Below, in pieces: positions 24,321-31,922 of a stretch of 38,738 nucleotides of DNA (the stretch's first letter is position 1; each line of letters opens with the position of its first letter). Location of the stretch: NCBI GenBank assembly GCA_049663805.1, contig JBATEB010000178.1, positions 1 through 38,738 of the forward strand, read 5' to 3'. Under the pieces are notes generated by a model. It did not search any database, was not told the DNA's origin, and saw only the letters and a list, made by a program, of their open reading frames with translations. Origin of the DNA: VBDM01 sp049663805 (GTDB lineage: Bacteria; Pseudomonadota; Gammaproteobacteria; Burkholderiales; SG8-39). The translations under genes and the position numbers were made by a program.

Positions 24321-24340
24321 AAAGCGGATTCCATGCCAAC
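24321..24340 (-). promoter_or_regulatory. Sigma-54-type -24/-12 promoter of the glycan operon
   Basis: Minus-strand sequence TTGGCATGGAATCCGCTTT matches the RpoN consensus YTGGCACGrNNNTTGCW. The -24 GG (24337-24336) and -12 GC (24325-24324) are at the invariant spacing, with TTGGCA and the trailing TTT conserved. The -12 box reads CCGC instead of TTGC. Transcription would begin near 24312, some 80 nt before the first operon gene. An activator with a sigma-54-interaction domain is encoded immediately upstream, which strengthens the call. Confidence 0.65.
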
Positions 24341-24380
24341 GACATATTGCGGCGAGATATTGCTTTAAACACTTTATGAA

Positions 24381-24476
24381 ACAATGTTCTATTGTGATAT
24401 CACCCGGCCGGAGGAAGTTTTTCACGGGGGCGGAATATGGGTATATACCCCAACTGGGTGGGTTAAATGCCCCAGT
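24381..24476. promoter_or_regulatory. Palindrome cluster, candidate enhancer sites for the NtrC-type activator
   Basis: Four inverted repeats lie 40-140 nt upstream of the -24/-12 element. They are ACAAT/ATTGT (24381-24395), the perfect palindrome GTGATATCAC (24394-24403), the perfect 12-base palindrome GGGTATATACCC (24439-24450) and ACTGGG/CCCAGT (24453-24476). The distance fits upstream activator sequences of bacterial enhancer-binding proteins. Which, if any, is bound is unknown. Confidence 0.45.
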
Positions 24477-24554
24477 CAAACGCTGAGGCGAGTTGTGTGA
24501 AGGCCAGCCGAGGGGCGAGCCGCGAACGCTGCCGGGCGCGGCGGCGAGACGACT

Positions 24555-25967
24555 TCAGGAGGGAGACTTGAGGTGCAGCTTGTTGATGCGGTAGCGCATG
24601 GTGTCGCGCGACACGTTGAGCCGCTTGGCGGCCTGCGTGACGTTCCACGACGTTTGCTCGAGCGCCTTGAGCAGCGTCTGGCGTTCCACCTCGTCCAGCG
24701 ACAGGTCCTCCCGCGCCGGCGATTGCGCCGGCTCGGCCGCGCCGCCCGTCGGGTCGGTTTTGCCGTTGGCGGAAATGGGCTTGCTCAGGACGAGTTGAGC
24801 GGGTTCGATCCACTCGCCTCGCGCAAGAACGACGCTCTGTTCGATGACGTTGCTCAATTCGCGCGCGTTGCCGGGCCAGGCGTAGCTCGCGAGCCGCGCG
24901 AGCGCTGTGTCGGTGAATTTGACGTTGCGCTTGCCGTAGCGCGACGCGTGCAACTGCAGGAAGTGCTGCGCCAGCAGGGGGATATCCCCGTGACGCTCCC
25001 GCAGCGGCGGCAGCTCGATATGGATGATGCGCAAGCGGAAGAACAGATCGGAGCGGAACCTTCCCTCGCTTACCAGCCGCTCCAGCTCCCGATTGGTGGC
25101 CGCCACGATGCGCACGTCGGCCTTTTGGTCCCGCACGCTGCCCAGACGCCGCACGGTCTTGTTCTCGAGAAACCGCAGCAGCTTGGCCTGCAGGCTGACG
25201 TCCATGTCGCCGATTTCGTCCAGCAGCAGCGTTCCGCCTTCGGCCGAGCTGATCAGTCCCAGTTTGCGTTCGCGCGCGTCGGTGAAGGCGCCGCGCTCGT
25301 AACCGAACAGCTCCGCCTCGAGCAGCTGGTTGGGAATGCTCGAACAATTCACCTCGACGAACGGCTTGTTCCTTCTGGCGCCCTCGAAATGCAGCGCGCG
25401 TGCGACCAGTTCCTTGCCGGTTCCGGTTTCACCCGTAATCAGCACTGCCGGCGCCTGGCCGTCGCCAAGTCCGGTCTCGGCGGCGAGCAGTTGCCGGATC
25501 AGATCCTTTACCGCGCGCATGGCGGGCGAGCTGCCGATGAGCTTGGCCAGACCGCTGTCGATCGCCTCGCGATGGTGATAGTACGAAAGCACGTTGTCGC
25601 GCTTTTGCTCGCCCGCGGCCTTGTCGAGCACCAGCTTGAGCTTTTCCAGCGCGAGGGGTTTGGTGAGGTAGTCGTAGGCGCCGGCCTTCATGGCGTCGAC
25701 GGCGAGTTGCTCGTTGCCGTGGCCGGTCGTCATGATGATCTTGACTTGCGGATCGACGCCGAGCAGATGCCGCAGGAACTGCAGGCCGTCCATGCCCGGC
25801 AGATTGAAGTCGAGGACCACCGCCTCGGGCCGGAACGATTCCATCTCCGCCAGCGCCTGCTCCGCGCTTTCGGCGCTGCGAACATCATGACCGTGGCGTT
25901 GCAGGTACAGGCAGATGTTCTTGGCGAGGGTAGCCTCGTCCTCGACGACCAGGACGGCGCAGCTCAT
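24555..25967 (-). CDS. NtrC-family sigma-54-dependent response regulator
   Basis: This 470-residue transcription activator has three domains. The receiver domain has phospho-acceptor D53 (VVLDFNLPGMDG) and the conserved Lys in YDYLTKPLAL. The AAA+ domain has Walker A GETGTGKE near residues 179-186, the sigma-54 contact loop GAFTDA at 226-231 (a variant of the usual GAFTGA), Walker B GGTLLLDEIGDM and the arginine-rich VRIVAATNREL and LRERHGDI segments. The C-terminal Fis-type helix-turn-helix is WNVTQAAKRLNVSRDTMRYRINKL. The ATG at 25967 overlaps the kinase stop (ATGA), so kinase and regulator form one operon. The gene ends 215 nt before the -24/-12 element of the glycan operon, which is the obvious target. 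Confidence 0.93.
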   Translation of the reverse strand: MSCAVLVVEDEATLAKNICLYLQRHGHDVRSAESAEQALAEMESFRPEAVVLDFNLPGMDGLQFLRHLLGVDPQVKIIMTTGHGNEQLAVDAMKAGAYDYLTKPLALEKLKLVLDKAAGEQKRDNVLSYYHHREAIDSGLAKLIGSSPAMRAVKDLIRQLLAAETGLGDGQAPAVLITGETGTGKELVARALHFEGARRNKPFVEVNCSSIPNQLLEAELFGYERGAFTDARERKLGLISSAEGGTLLLDEIGDMDVSLQAKLLRFLENKTVRRLGSVRDQKADVRIVAATNRELERLVSEGRFRSDLFFRLRIIHIELPPLRERHGDIPLLAQHFLQLHASRYGKRNVKFTDTALARLASYAWPGNARELSNVIEQSVVLARGEWIEPAQLVLSKPISANGKTDPTGGAAEPAQSPAREDLSLDEVERQTLLKALEQTSWNVTQAAKRLNVSRDTMRYRINKLHLKSPS

Positions 25968-27307
25968 GACTTGCTCGCCGAAAGCCGCACTCGCACCGTG
26001 GTACCGCGCCCCAGGGTGCTTTCGATTGCCAGGCCCCCGCCGAATCGTTCCAGAACGCGCCGCGCCATCGGCAACCCTACGCCCAGGCCGGTCCGCTTGG
26101 TCGTATGGAACGGAACGAACGCCTTGGCAAGCTGCTCCGCCGACATGCCGATTCCGGTGTCGGCTATGTCCAGCGAAACGATTCTGGGGCGATCGGAGCA
26201 TTCGGCGGAGATGGCGAGCGTGCCGCCCTGGGGCATCGCCTCGACGGCGTTGGCGATCAGGCTGTTGAAGGCCTGCATCAGCAGATTCGGGTCGCCGACC
26301 ACTTTCGGCAGGATCGGCGGCCACGTCCACTTCACGCCGATGCCCTTTTTTTCGAGTTCGCGCCCGAAGCCTGCGACGCAGTCCTTGATGGCCTCGGCCG
26401 CGTCGACCGCCGCCACCCCGTCGCGCAGCGGCTGCGAGTAGGTGAGCAAGCTCCGTATCCAGGCTGCAATCCGATCGACTTCGCCGATGATGTCCTGCAT
26501 CGCCTCCTTGCCGCCGTCTTTTCCGGACTCCCGCGCGAGCTCGGCCGAGGAGCGAATCGAGGCCAGCGGGTTGCGAATGCTGTGAGCCACCGCCGTCGCC
26601 AGTTCCCCCACCGCCGCCAGTTTTTCGGTTTCAACCAGCTGGCGTTGCTGAGCGCGAATGAAACGGTCCGCGCGGCGCGTCAGCCAGAAGAGCGAGCCGA
26701 ACAGGACCAGCCCGCCGAGGATGGCGCTGGTCCAGACCCGCCGTACCAGCCCTTTGGTGGTCTGAATCAGGGCCCGCGGGGCGCGGTACAGCTCGACGAC
26801 GCCGAGCACGGTCTTCTGGTCCGCGTCGAGGATCGGAACATAATTTTCCACGAACCCCTTCCCTTCGGTCGCCAGATAGAGATGCTCGAGCTTTGGGCGG
26901 GCCCCCGCTTCGAGCAGGTCGCTTTCGACGACCAGTTCCCCTTTCAAGGCTTCGTCCAGTTCGACGTTGAGAGGCAATGTCTGCCCGATCATGTCGGGGT
27001 TCGACGACCACAGCACCTTTCGATCGGAGCCATAGACGTTGGCGTGCAGCATGTCCGGCATGGCGGCGAGGTGCTCGAAGAACTGCCCCACGTCGCGGTT
27101 ACCCACCGGTCCCAGCGATCCCCTGAAGAACGGTCGAACCTTCTGGACCTCGAACAGTCCCTGCACGAACTGCATCGTGACCTCGCCGTCCCGGCGCAGC
27201 ATCTGCTCGACCAGAAATCTCGAAAGAAACACGGCCGAGGTCACCCCGACAACGGCGATGATCCCCAGGCTGAGCAGCGCGAAACGACGGGTGAGATTGA
27301 AGGTCAT
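25964..27307 (-). CDS. Membrane sensor histidine kinase (partner of the NtrC-type regulator)
   Basis: This 447-residue kinase has transmembrane helices at about residues 8-29 and 190-209 enclosing a roughly 160-residue periplasmic sensor region of CACHE-like character (HANVYGSDRKVLWSSNPDMIG, VENYVPILDADQKTVLGVVELYR). The dimerisation domain has the phospho-accepting His in AVAHSIRNPLASIRSSAEL (H242). The ATPase domain has the N-box NSLIANAVEAM, then DTGIGMS and GLGVGLPMARRVLERFGG. The layout resembles AtoS/ZraS-type kinases that work with NtrC-family partners. The stop overlaps the regulator start. The ligand is unknown. Given the target operon, an envelope or extracellular cue is plausible. 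Confidence 0.92.
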   Translation of the reverse strand: MTFNLTRRFALLSLGIIAVVGVTSAVFLSRFLVEQMLRRDGEVTMQFVQGLFEVQKVRPFFRGSLGPVGNRDVGQFFEHLAAMPDMLHANVYGSDRKVLWSSNPDMIGQTLPLNVELDEALKGELVVESDLLEAGARPKLEHLYLATEGKGFVENYVPILDADQKTVLGVVELYRAPRALIQTTKGLVRRVWTSAILGGLVLFGSLFWLTRRADRFIRAQQRQLVETEKLAAVGELATAVAHSIRNPLASIRSSAELARESGKDGGKEAMQDIIGEVDRIAAWIRSLLTYSQPLRDGVAAVDAAEAIKDCVAGFGRELEKKGIGVKWTWPPILPKVVGDPNLLMQAFNSLIANAVEAMPQGGTLAISAECSDRPRIVSLDIADTGIGMSAEQLAKAFVPFHTTKRTGLGVGLPMARRVLERFGGGLAIESTLGRGTTVRVRLSASKS

Positions 27308-27522
27308 CGCGCTGGCCGGCTCGAGTCGAGGCGCCGGGCCGCGCCCCCGGAGGGCTTACCGCTACCGGCCGCGCCTTGCGCGGCGGTTTCCGTCATTCTC
27401 ATCGGCCCGACTCCTTGGCGCTCTTCCCTCCAGCGGTGGTTGCGCGTGACTGCCCCGAGCAAGTCTTTTTTTTTGTTTTGAGGAATGATACATTAACGTG
27501 TGATTATTTCCCACGTCAAGAG
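27308..27522. other. Divergent gap between kinase and DUF6502-like gene
   Basis: This 215-nt gap must contain promoters for the two-component genes (minus) and the DUF6502-like gene (plus). It becomes AT-rich near 27463-27515, with a T-run and an inverted repeat ACGTG (27496-27500) / CACGT (27512-27516) just before the plus-strand start. No clear -35/-10 pair was found on either strand. Confidence 0.4.
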
Positions 27523-28401
27523 ATGGATTACGCGCCGCTGAAAGGAGGGAGTGGCGTTGGTGCTCACTCCGTAATGCTGATCGCCACCTTGCGGCGGATC
27601 CTGCGACCGCTGGTGCGCTTCTTACTCGCCCAAGGGGTGACTTACCCCTATTTGGCCGAGTTTCTCAAATCGGTGTTCGTGGAGGTGGCGGCGCAGGCGG
27701 ATTTCGCCTTGAAGGGCAAGCGCCAGACCGCCAGCCGCATCAGCCTGCTCACCGGCGTTCACCGCAAGGACGTCAAGCGTCTGTTCGCCGCGCGGCATGA
27801 GAGCATGCTGCCCCCGCCCAATGTCTCCCTGGGAGCGCAACTGGTGGCGCGCTGGCTGGGCGAGCGCTACGTCGACGCCGGCGGCCACCCGCTGCCGCTG
27901 CCGCGCCTGGCCAACGACGGGGGCGAAAGATCCTTCGAGGAATTGGTGGCGTCGGTGAGCAAGGACATCCGCTCGCGCGCGGTGCTGGACGAATGGCTGC
28001 GCCTGGGCGTGGTAAGGCTGGATGAGAAAGATCGCGTGAGTCTGGTCGTCGAAGCCTTCGTCCCGAAGCAGGGGTTCGACGAAAAGGTGTTCTATCTGGG
28101 CCAGAATGTCGGCGATCACCTGGCCGCCGCGGTGAGCAACACGCTGGGCCGGGCGGCGCCGTTCATGGAGCGCAGCGTCTACTACGATGCGTTGAGCCGC
28201 GACTCCATCGAAGAACTGAAGAGGCTGGGCACGGAACTGGGCATGCGGGCACTGCAGCAGATCAACCGGCGCGCGATGGAACTGGAAGCGCGCGATGCCG
28301 CCGAGCGCCGCGCAAACGACCGGCGCATGAATTTCGGGGTTTACTTTTTCGACGCCGAAGAGACGCAGGAAGCCTCGCCACCCGTTCCCTCCCGGCCGTG
28401 A
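27523..28401 (+). CDS. DUF6502-like protein of unknown function
   Basis: This predicted 292-residue soluble protein has an N-terminal region LRRILRPLVRFLLAQGVTYPYLAEFLKSVFVEVA, then RQTASRISLLTGVHRKDVKRL, that looks like a winged-helix DNA-binding domain. A middle segment follows (SFEELVASVSKDIRSRAVLDEWLRLGVVRLDEKDRVSLV). The C-terminal half is helical and charged (IEELKRLGTELGMRALQQINRRAMELEARDA). This arrangement matches proteins annotated DUF6502, common in Betaproteobacteria. A regulatory role is inferred only from the apparent helix-turn-helix. The ATG at 27523 gives MDYAPLKGG. An ATG at 27574 (MLIATLRRIL) is an alternative nearer the domain. The gene is divergent from the two-component genes. 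Confidence 0.7.
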   Translation: MDYAPLKGGSGVGAHSVMLIATLRRILRPLVRFLLAQGVTYPYLAEFLKSVFVEVAAQADFALKGKRQTASRISLLTGVHRKDVKRLFAARHESMLPPPNVSLGAQLVARWLGERYVDAGGHPLPLPRLANDGGERSFEELVASVSKDIRSRAVLDEWLRLGVVRLDEKDRVSLVVEAFVPKQGFDEKVFYLGQNVGDHLAAAVSNTLGRAAPFMERSVYYDALSRDSIEELKRLGTELGMRALQQINRRAMELEARDAAERRANDRRMNFGVYFFDAEETQEASPPVPSRP

Positions 28402-28426
28402 GTAGAATTCAGGCAGGCGGGGACCG

Positions 28427-28669
28427 GTGCCGAAACGCTCGAACAAGCAGGCCTTCTGGGAACGGGGCTACCTGTCCCACGGGTATTGGCTGGGCAAGGA
28501 TCGGCTGGGGCAGGTGAGGCTCGGACCGAAAAAGGATTGGGACGGTGTCTACCGCTGGCAGGCCGGCGGCCACGCCGGCGAAGCGGCGACGCTGGAAGAA
28601 GCCAAGAACGCGGTCGAGCAGGCGGTGCTGATCGGCGCCAGCCAGCTCGCCCTGTTCGACAAATCCTGA
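28427..28669 (+). CDS. Small conserved hypothetical protein
   Basis: This 80-residue protein begins at a GTG (MPKRSNKQAFWERGYLSHGY) with GGCGGGGA just upstream, 25 nt after the DUF6502-like gene. It has no signal peptide. The central VRLGPKKDWDGVYRWQAGGHAG and the C-terminal helix TLEEAKNAVEQAVLIGASQLALF are compatible with a small alpha/beta fold. Short proteins of this appearance occur beside uvrD in other Betaproteobacteria as far as I recall, but no function is known. Codon use matches the surrounding genes, supporting that it is real. Confidence 0.65.
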   Translation: MPKRSNKQAFWERGYLSHGYWLGKDRLGQVRLGPKKDWDGVYRWQAGGHAGEAATLEEAKNAVEQAVLIGASQLALFDKS

Positions 28670-28690
28670 GTCGTAGCGAGCAGCGGCTTC

Positions 28691-30817
28691 TCAGCCCGCC
28701 GTAAGCTTCGCGAACTCCAGCGCGAGCCACTTCATCCCCTGCCGGCCGAAGTTGATCTGCAGCCGGGCGTCGGCGCCGGCCCCTTCGGCGCTGACGATCA
28801 CCCCCTGGCCGAATTTCGGGTGCAGCACCGACTGGCCGATGCGGAACCCGTGGCCGGTCGCCGCGCTCCTCGTCTGCGGCTGAGGCGCCCACGCCACGTC
28901 GTCGAATTTTCCGCGCCCGGGCCGCGGCGTGAGGCGCTTGACGACTTCCTCCGGGATCTCGTCGAGAAAGCGCGAGGCGACGTTGTAGCGGGTCTGGCCG
29001 TGCAGCATGCGCGTCTGGGCGGAGGAAAGGTAGAGCCGCGTTCTCGCGCGCGTCACCGCGACGTACATCAGCCGCCGCTCCTCCTCCAGGCCGTCGTCCT
29101 CCATGACGCTCTGCTCGTGGGGGAAAAGGCCTTCCTCCAGACCGGTGATGAACACCGCCGCGAACTCCAGGCCCTTGGCCGAATGCACCGTCATCAGCTG
29201 CAGCGCGTCGCTGCCCTCGGCCGCCTGGTTCTCGCCCGATTCCAGGGCGGCATGCGCGAGGAACGCGGCCAGGTCGTGCTCCTCCGCCTCGTTGACGAAC
29301 GCCGCGGCGGCGTTCACGAGCTCCCCCAGGTTCTCGACCCGGTCCGCGCCGTCCCGCTCGGCCTTGTAGTGCGCGACCAGGCCGCTGCGCTCGAGCATGA
29401 CTTCGATCGTCTCGGTGAGCGGCAGCCCCTGCGTCTCGGCCTTGAGCGATTCGACCAGGCGCACGAACGCCGCCACGGCGCCCGCCGTCCTGCCGGGCAG
29501 CCCGGCCGCCGCGCGGTAGAGGCTGGTGCCGCCGGCCTTCGCCGCATCCTGGAGGGCTTCGAGTGAGCGCGCGCCGATGCCGCGCGCCGGAAAGTTCGCG
29601 ACCCTGAGAAACGCGCCGTCGTCCTCGGGATTGGCGGCGAGGCGCAGGTAGGCGAGGGCGTGCTTGATTTCCATGCGCTCGAAGAAGCGCAGGCCCCCGT
29701 AGACGCGGTACGGCAGGCCGTTCGAGAACAGCGCATGCTCGATGATCCGCGACTGCGCGTTCGAGCGGTACAGCACCGCCATCTCGGCCAGGCGCAGCCC
29801 GCCGCGATGCAGCGACTGCACTTCCTCGGTGAGCCAGGCGGCCTCGTAGCCGTCGGACTGCGCCTCGTAGACGCGTACCGGCTCGCCCTGCCCGGCCGCG
29901 GTCCAGAGATTCTTTCCGAGGCGCTTGCGGTTGTGCGCGATGAGCGCGTTCGCCGCGGCGAGGATGTGCCCCTGGGAGCGGTAGTTCTGCTCCAGACGTA
30001 TCACGTTCTCGACCCGGAAATCGCGCTCGAACTCGGCCATGTTGCCGACGTTCGCCCCGCGAAAACGGTAGATGCTCTGATCGTCGTCGCCCACGGCGAA
30101 GACCAGGGTCCTGGGTCCTGCGAGCAGCTTGAGCCAGCGGTACTGCAGGCGGTTGGTATCCTGGAACTCGTCGACCAGGACGTGGCGGAAGCGCTCGCGA
30201 TAGTGCTCGCGCAGGACTTCGTTTCGCGTGAGCAGCTCGAAAGTCCGAAGCAGCAGCTCGGCGAAATCGACGACGCCCTCGCGCTGGCACTGCTCGTCGT
30301 AGGCGGCGTGGATTTCCACCAGGCGCCGCGTAGCCTCGTCGGTCAGCTCGATGTCCCGCGCGCGCTTGCCCTCCTCTTTCGCCGCGTTGATGAACAGCTG
30401 CGCCTCACGGGCGGGAAAGCGCTCCTCGTCGACGCGCAGCGTCTTGAGCACGCGTTTCACCGCCGCGAGCTGGTCCTGCGAGTCGAGGATCTGGAACAGC
30501 TGCGCCAGCCCGGCGTCGCGGTGATGGGTGCGCAGGAAGCGGTTGCACAGGCCGTGAAACGTTCCGACCCACATGCCGCGCGTGTTGATCGGCAGCATCG
30601 CCGAGATGCGCGTCAGCATCTCCCGCGCCGCCTTGTTGGTGAAGGTGACGGCGAGCAGGCCGCTCGGGCTCACCCGCCCGGTCTGGATCAGCCAGGCGAT
30701 CCGCGTGGTGAGCACGCGCGTCTTGCCCGAGCCCGCCCCGGCGAGGATCAGCGCCGACTGGTCCGGAAGGGTGACCGCGGCGAGCTGTTCGGGGTTGAGA
30801 TTTTCGAGGAGCGACAT
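28691..30817 (-). CDS. uvrD: DNA helicase II, UvrD/PcrA type
   Basis: This 708-residue superfamily 1A 3'-5' helicase acts in nucleotide excision and mismatch repair. Motifs appear in order: Walker A ILAGAGSGKTRVL near residues 24-36, LLAVTFTNKAAREM, VDEFQDTNRLQY, GDDDQSIYRFRGA, NYRSQGHIL, LMTVHSAKGLEFAAVFI and EERRLMYVAVTRAR. The C-terminal tail (GFRIGQSVLHPKFGQGVIVSAEG) matches the Tudor-like module of UvrD/PcrA that contacts RNA polymerase. Length and start (MSLLENLNPEQLAAVTLP) agree with the family. The gene is convergent with the small hypothetical gene and followed on the right by the FecR/SPOR gene on the same strand. Confidence 0.97.
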   Translation of the reverse strand: MSLLENLNPEQLAAVTLPDQSALILAGAGSGKTRVLTTRIAWLIQTGRVSPSGLLAVTFTNKAAREMLTRISAMLPINTRGMWVGTFHGLCNRFLRTHHRDAGLAQLFQILDSQDQLAAVKRVLKTLRVDEERFPAREAQLFINAAKEEGKRARDIELTDEATRRLVEIHAAYDEQCQREGVVDFAELLLRTFELLTRNEVLREHYRERFRHVLVDEFQDTNRLQYRWLKLLAGPRTLVFAVGDDDQSIYRFRGANVGNMAEFERDFRVENVIRLEQNYRSQGHILAAANALIAHNRKRLGKNLWTAAGQGEPVRVYEAQSDGYEAAWLTEEVQSLHRGGLRLAEMAVLYRSNAQSRIIEHALFSNGLPYRVYGGLRFFERMEIKHALAYLRLAANPEDDGAFLRVANFPARGIGARSLEALQDAAKAGGTSLYRAAAGLPGRTAGAVAAFVRLVESLKAETQGLPLTETIEVMLERSGLVAHYKAERDGADRVENLGELVNAAAAFVNEAEEHDLAAFLAHAALESGENQAAEGSDALQLMTVHSAKGLEFAAVFITGLEEGLFPHEQSVMEDDGLEEERRLMYVAVTRARTRLYLSSAQTRMLHGQTRYNVASRFLDEIPEEVVKRLTPRPGRGKFDDVAWAPQPQTRSAATGHGFRIGQSVLHPKFGQGVIVSAEGAGADARLQINFGRQGMKWLALEFAKLTAG

Positions 30818-30898
30818 CCGGCCGGAGCGAAAGCGCTCATTCTACTTCAGCCCCCGCCCGCGACATCGTGGCACGAGCACGACTTCTTCAGGCGTTCC

Positions 30899-31810
30899 CT
30901 ACCTGCCGGCTTTGTATTCGTATTCGCCGCGCTGTTCTTTCAGATCGGCCGCGACGGCTTCGGCGTCCGACTGGGTCTCGAACCCGGACAGGCGCACGTT
31001 GTAGACGCGCTTCCTCTCCAGCTTCGCGGGGATGATCTCCGCGGCGTAGCCGGAGCGGCGCAGGCCTTCGTAGAGGTCGAGCGCCTCGTTGTGCCCGAGC
31101 CCCGGGGAGAGCGTGACCTTCCATTTTCCCCCGCGCAGCGAGACGCCCTTGCCGTCCTGGGTCTCGGTTTCGGCCGCGAACTCCTCCAACTGGTCCGCCG
31201 GCACCGTCACGATCGGCTGCGCGACTCCGTTTTCACTTGCGTAGACGGTGTATTTTTCGTCCATCGCGAACCTGGCGCCGTTCGGCTCGACGACCTCGAT
31301 CTTGCCGTCGATCAGGCACACCACCTGGCGATCCGGCGTCGCCTTGCCCCACAGGTCGGTGCCGCGAATTCCCGCCGTCACCGTCCGGATGCCGACCTGA
31401 ACGTCGCGCTTGCCGCGGAATTGCGCGAAGTATTCGGAAGTGAACCGGAACGCGCCCTCGGCGACTTTCAGCGCCGCCTCGAAAACGTTGCCCTCGCGCA
31501 GGCGCATGCCGTCGAAGGAAAGCGCGGCGTTCTCGCCGAGCCTGACCGCGCTGCCGTCGGCCGTCCTGATGAGCACGCGCGAGCGCCCTCCGGTCCTGAC
31601 CTCGTCGCTGTTCTTGAGTTCCATGCCCGGCGCGAGCGGGACGCTCGACCCGGCGCGCTCGACCCAGGCGGGCATTTGCAGCGCTTCCACCGTCGCGAGC
31701 GGAATCGCTTTCGCGCTTTTCGGCCTGGATTCGGACTGCGCGAGACAAACGCCGCTTGCGCCAACGGTCAGCGCGAGGAGCGCCGTGCCGATTGAAAATC
31801 GCCCCACCAT
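30899..31810 (-). CDS. Exported FecR-domain protein with C-terminal SPOR-like domain
   Basis: This predicted 303-residue protein has a signal peptide (FSIGTALLALTVGASGVCLA, cut before QSESR). A FecR-like beta-domain (LKNSDEVRTGGRSRVLIRTADGSAVRLGENA) then FRGKRDVQVGIRTVTAGIRGTDLWG follows. A C-terminal segment of about 70 residues (WKVTLSPGLGHNEALDLYEGLRRSGYAAEI, VYNVRLSGFETQSDAEAVAADL) fits a SPOR peptidoglycan-binding fold. Proteins of this layout sit in the periplasm. A link with cell-wall sensing or septal peptidoglycan is inferred from SPOR. The ATG at 31810 has GGAGG about 6 nt upstream, so a TTG four codons earlier is less likely. Divergent from leuS. Confidence 0.82.
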   Translation of the reverse strand: MVGRFSIGTALLALTVGASGVCLAQSESRPKSAKAIPLATVEALQMPAWVERAGSSVPLAPGMELKNSDEVRTGGRSRVLIRTADGSAVRLGENAALSFDGMRLREGNVFEAALKVAEGAFRFTSEYFAQFRGKRDVQVGIRTVTAGIRGTDLWGKATPDRQVVCLIDGKIEVVEPNGARFAMDEKYTVYASENGVAQPIVTVPADQLEEFAAETETQDGKGVSLRGGKWKVTLSPGLGHNEALDLYEGLRRSGYAAEIIPAKLERKRVYNVRLSGFETQSDAEAVAADLKEQRGEYEYKAGR

Positions 31811-31892
31811 GATCGCCTCCAATCGTTTCCGGCCGGCGGTCCTCCAGCGAGTGAAGCCCTTCCGGGTGAGGGCTCCCGCCGACCCGCGCGGT

Positions 31893-31898
31893 TATAAT
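31893..31898 (+). promoter_or_regulatory. -10 element upstream of leuS
   Basis: A perfect TATAAT (31893-31898, within GGTTATAATTC) lies 25 nt before the leuS start in the 112-nt divergent gap. The -35 position is GC-rich without a good TTGACA match. Transcription starting near 31905 would give a short leader of about 18 nt. Confidence 0.55.
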
Positions 31899-31922
31899 TC
31901 ACGCTTTTGCGCGAACTCCCCG

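Larger units (their letters stand above)
24232..24554. other. AT-richer regulatory gap between operon and activator gene
   Basis: This 323-nt gap separates the first operon gene from the end of the NtrC-type activator gene. It contrasts with the GC-rich flanks. From right to left it holds the palindromic block (24381-24476), a direct repeat ATATTGC (24344-24350 and 24358-24364), the sigma-54-type promoter (24321-24340) and an 80-nt leader. The leader contains a 13-codon frame too weak to call. I see no protein gene. Confidence 0.7.

Noticed and set aside
24394..24403. GTGATATCAC as a CRP or FNR site
   Set aside because: CRP needs TGTGA-N6-TCACA and FNR needs TTGAT-N4-ATCAA. Here the half-sites abut without the required spacer.
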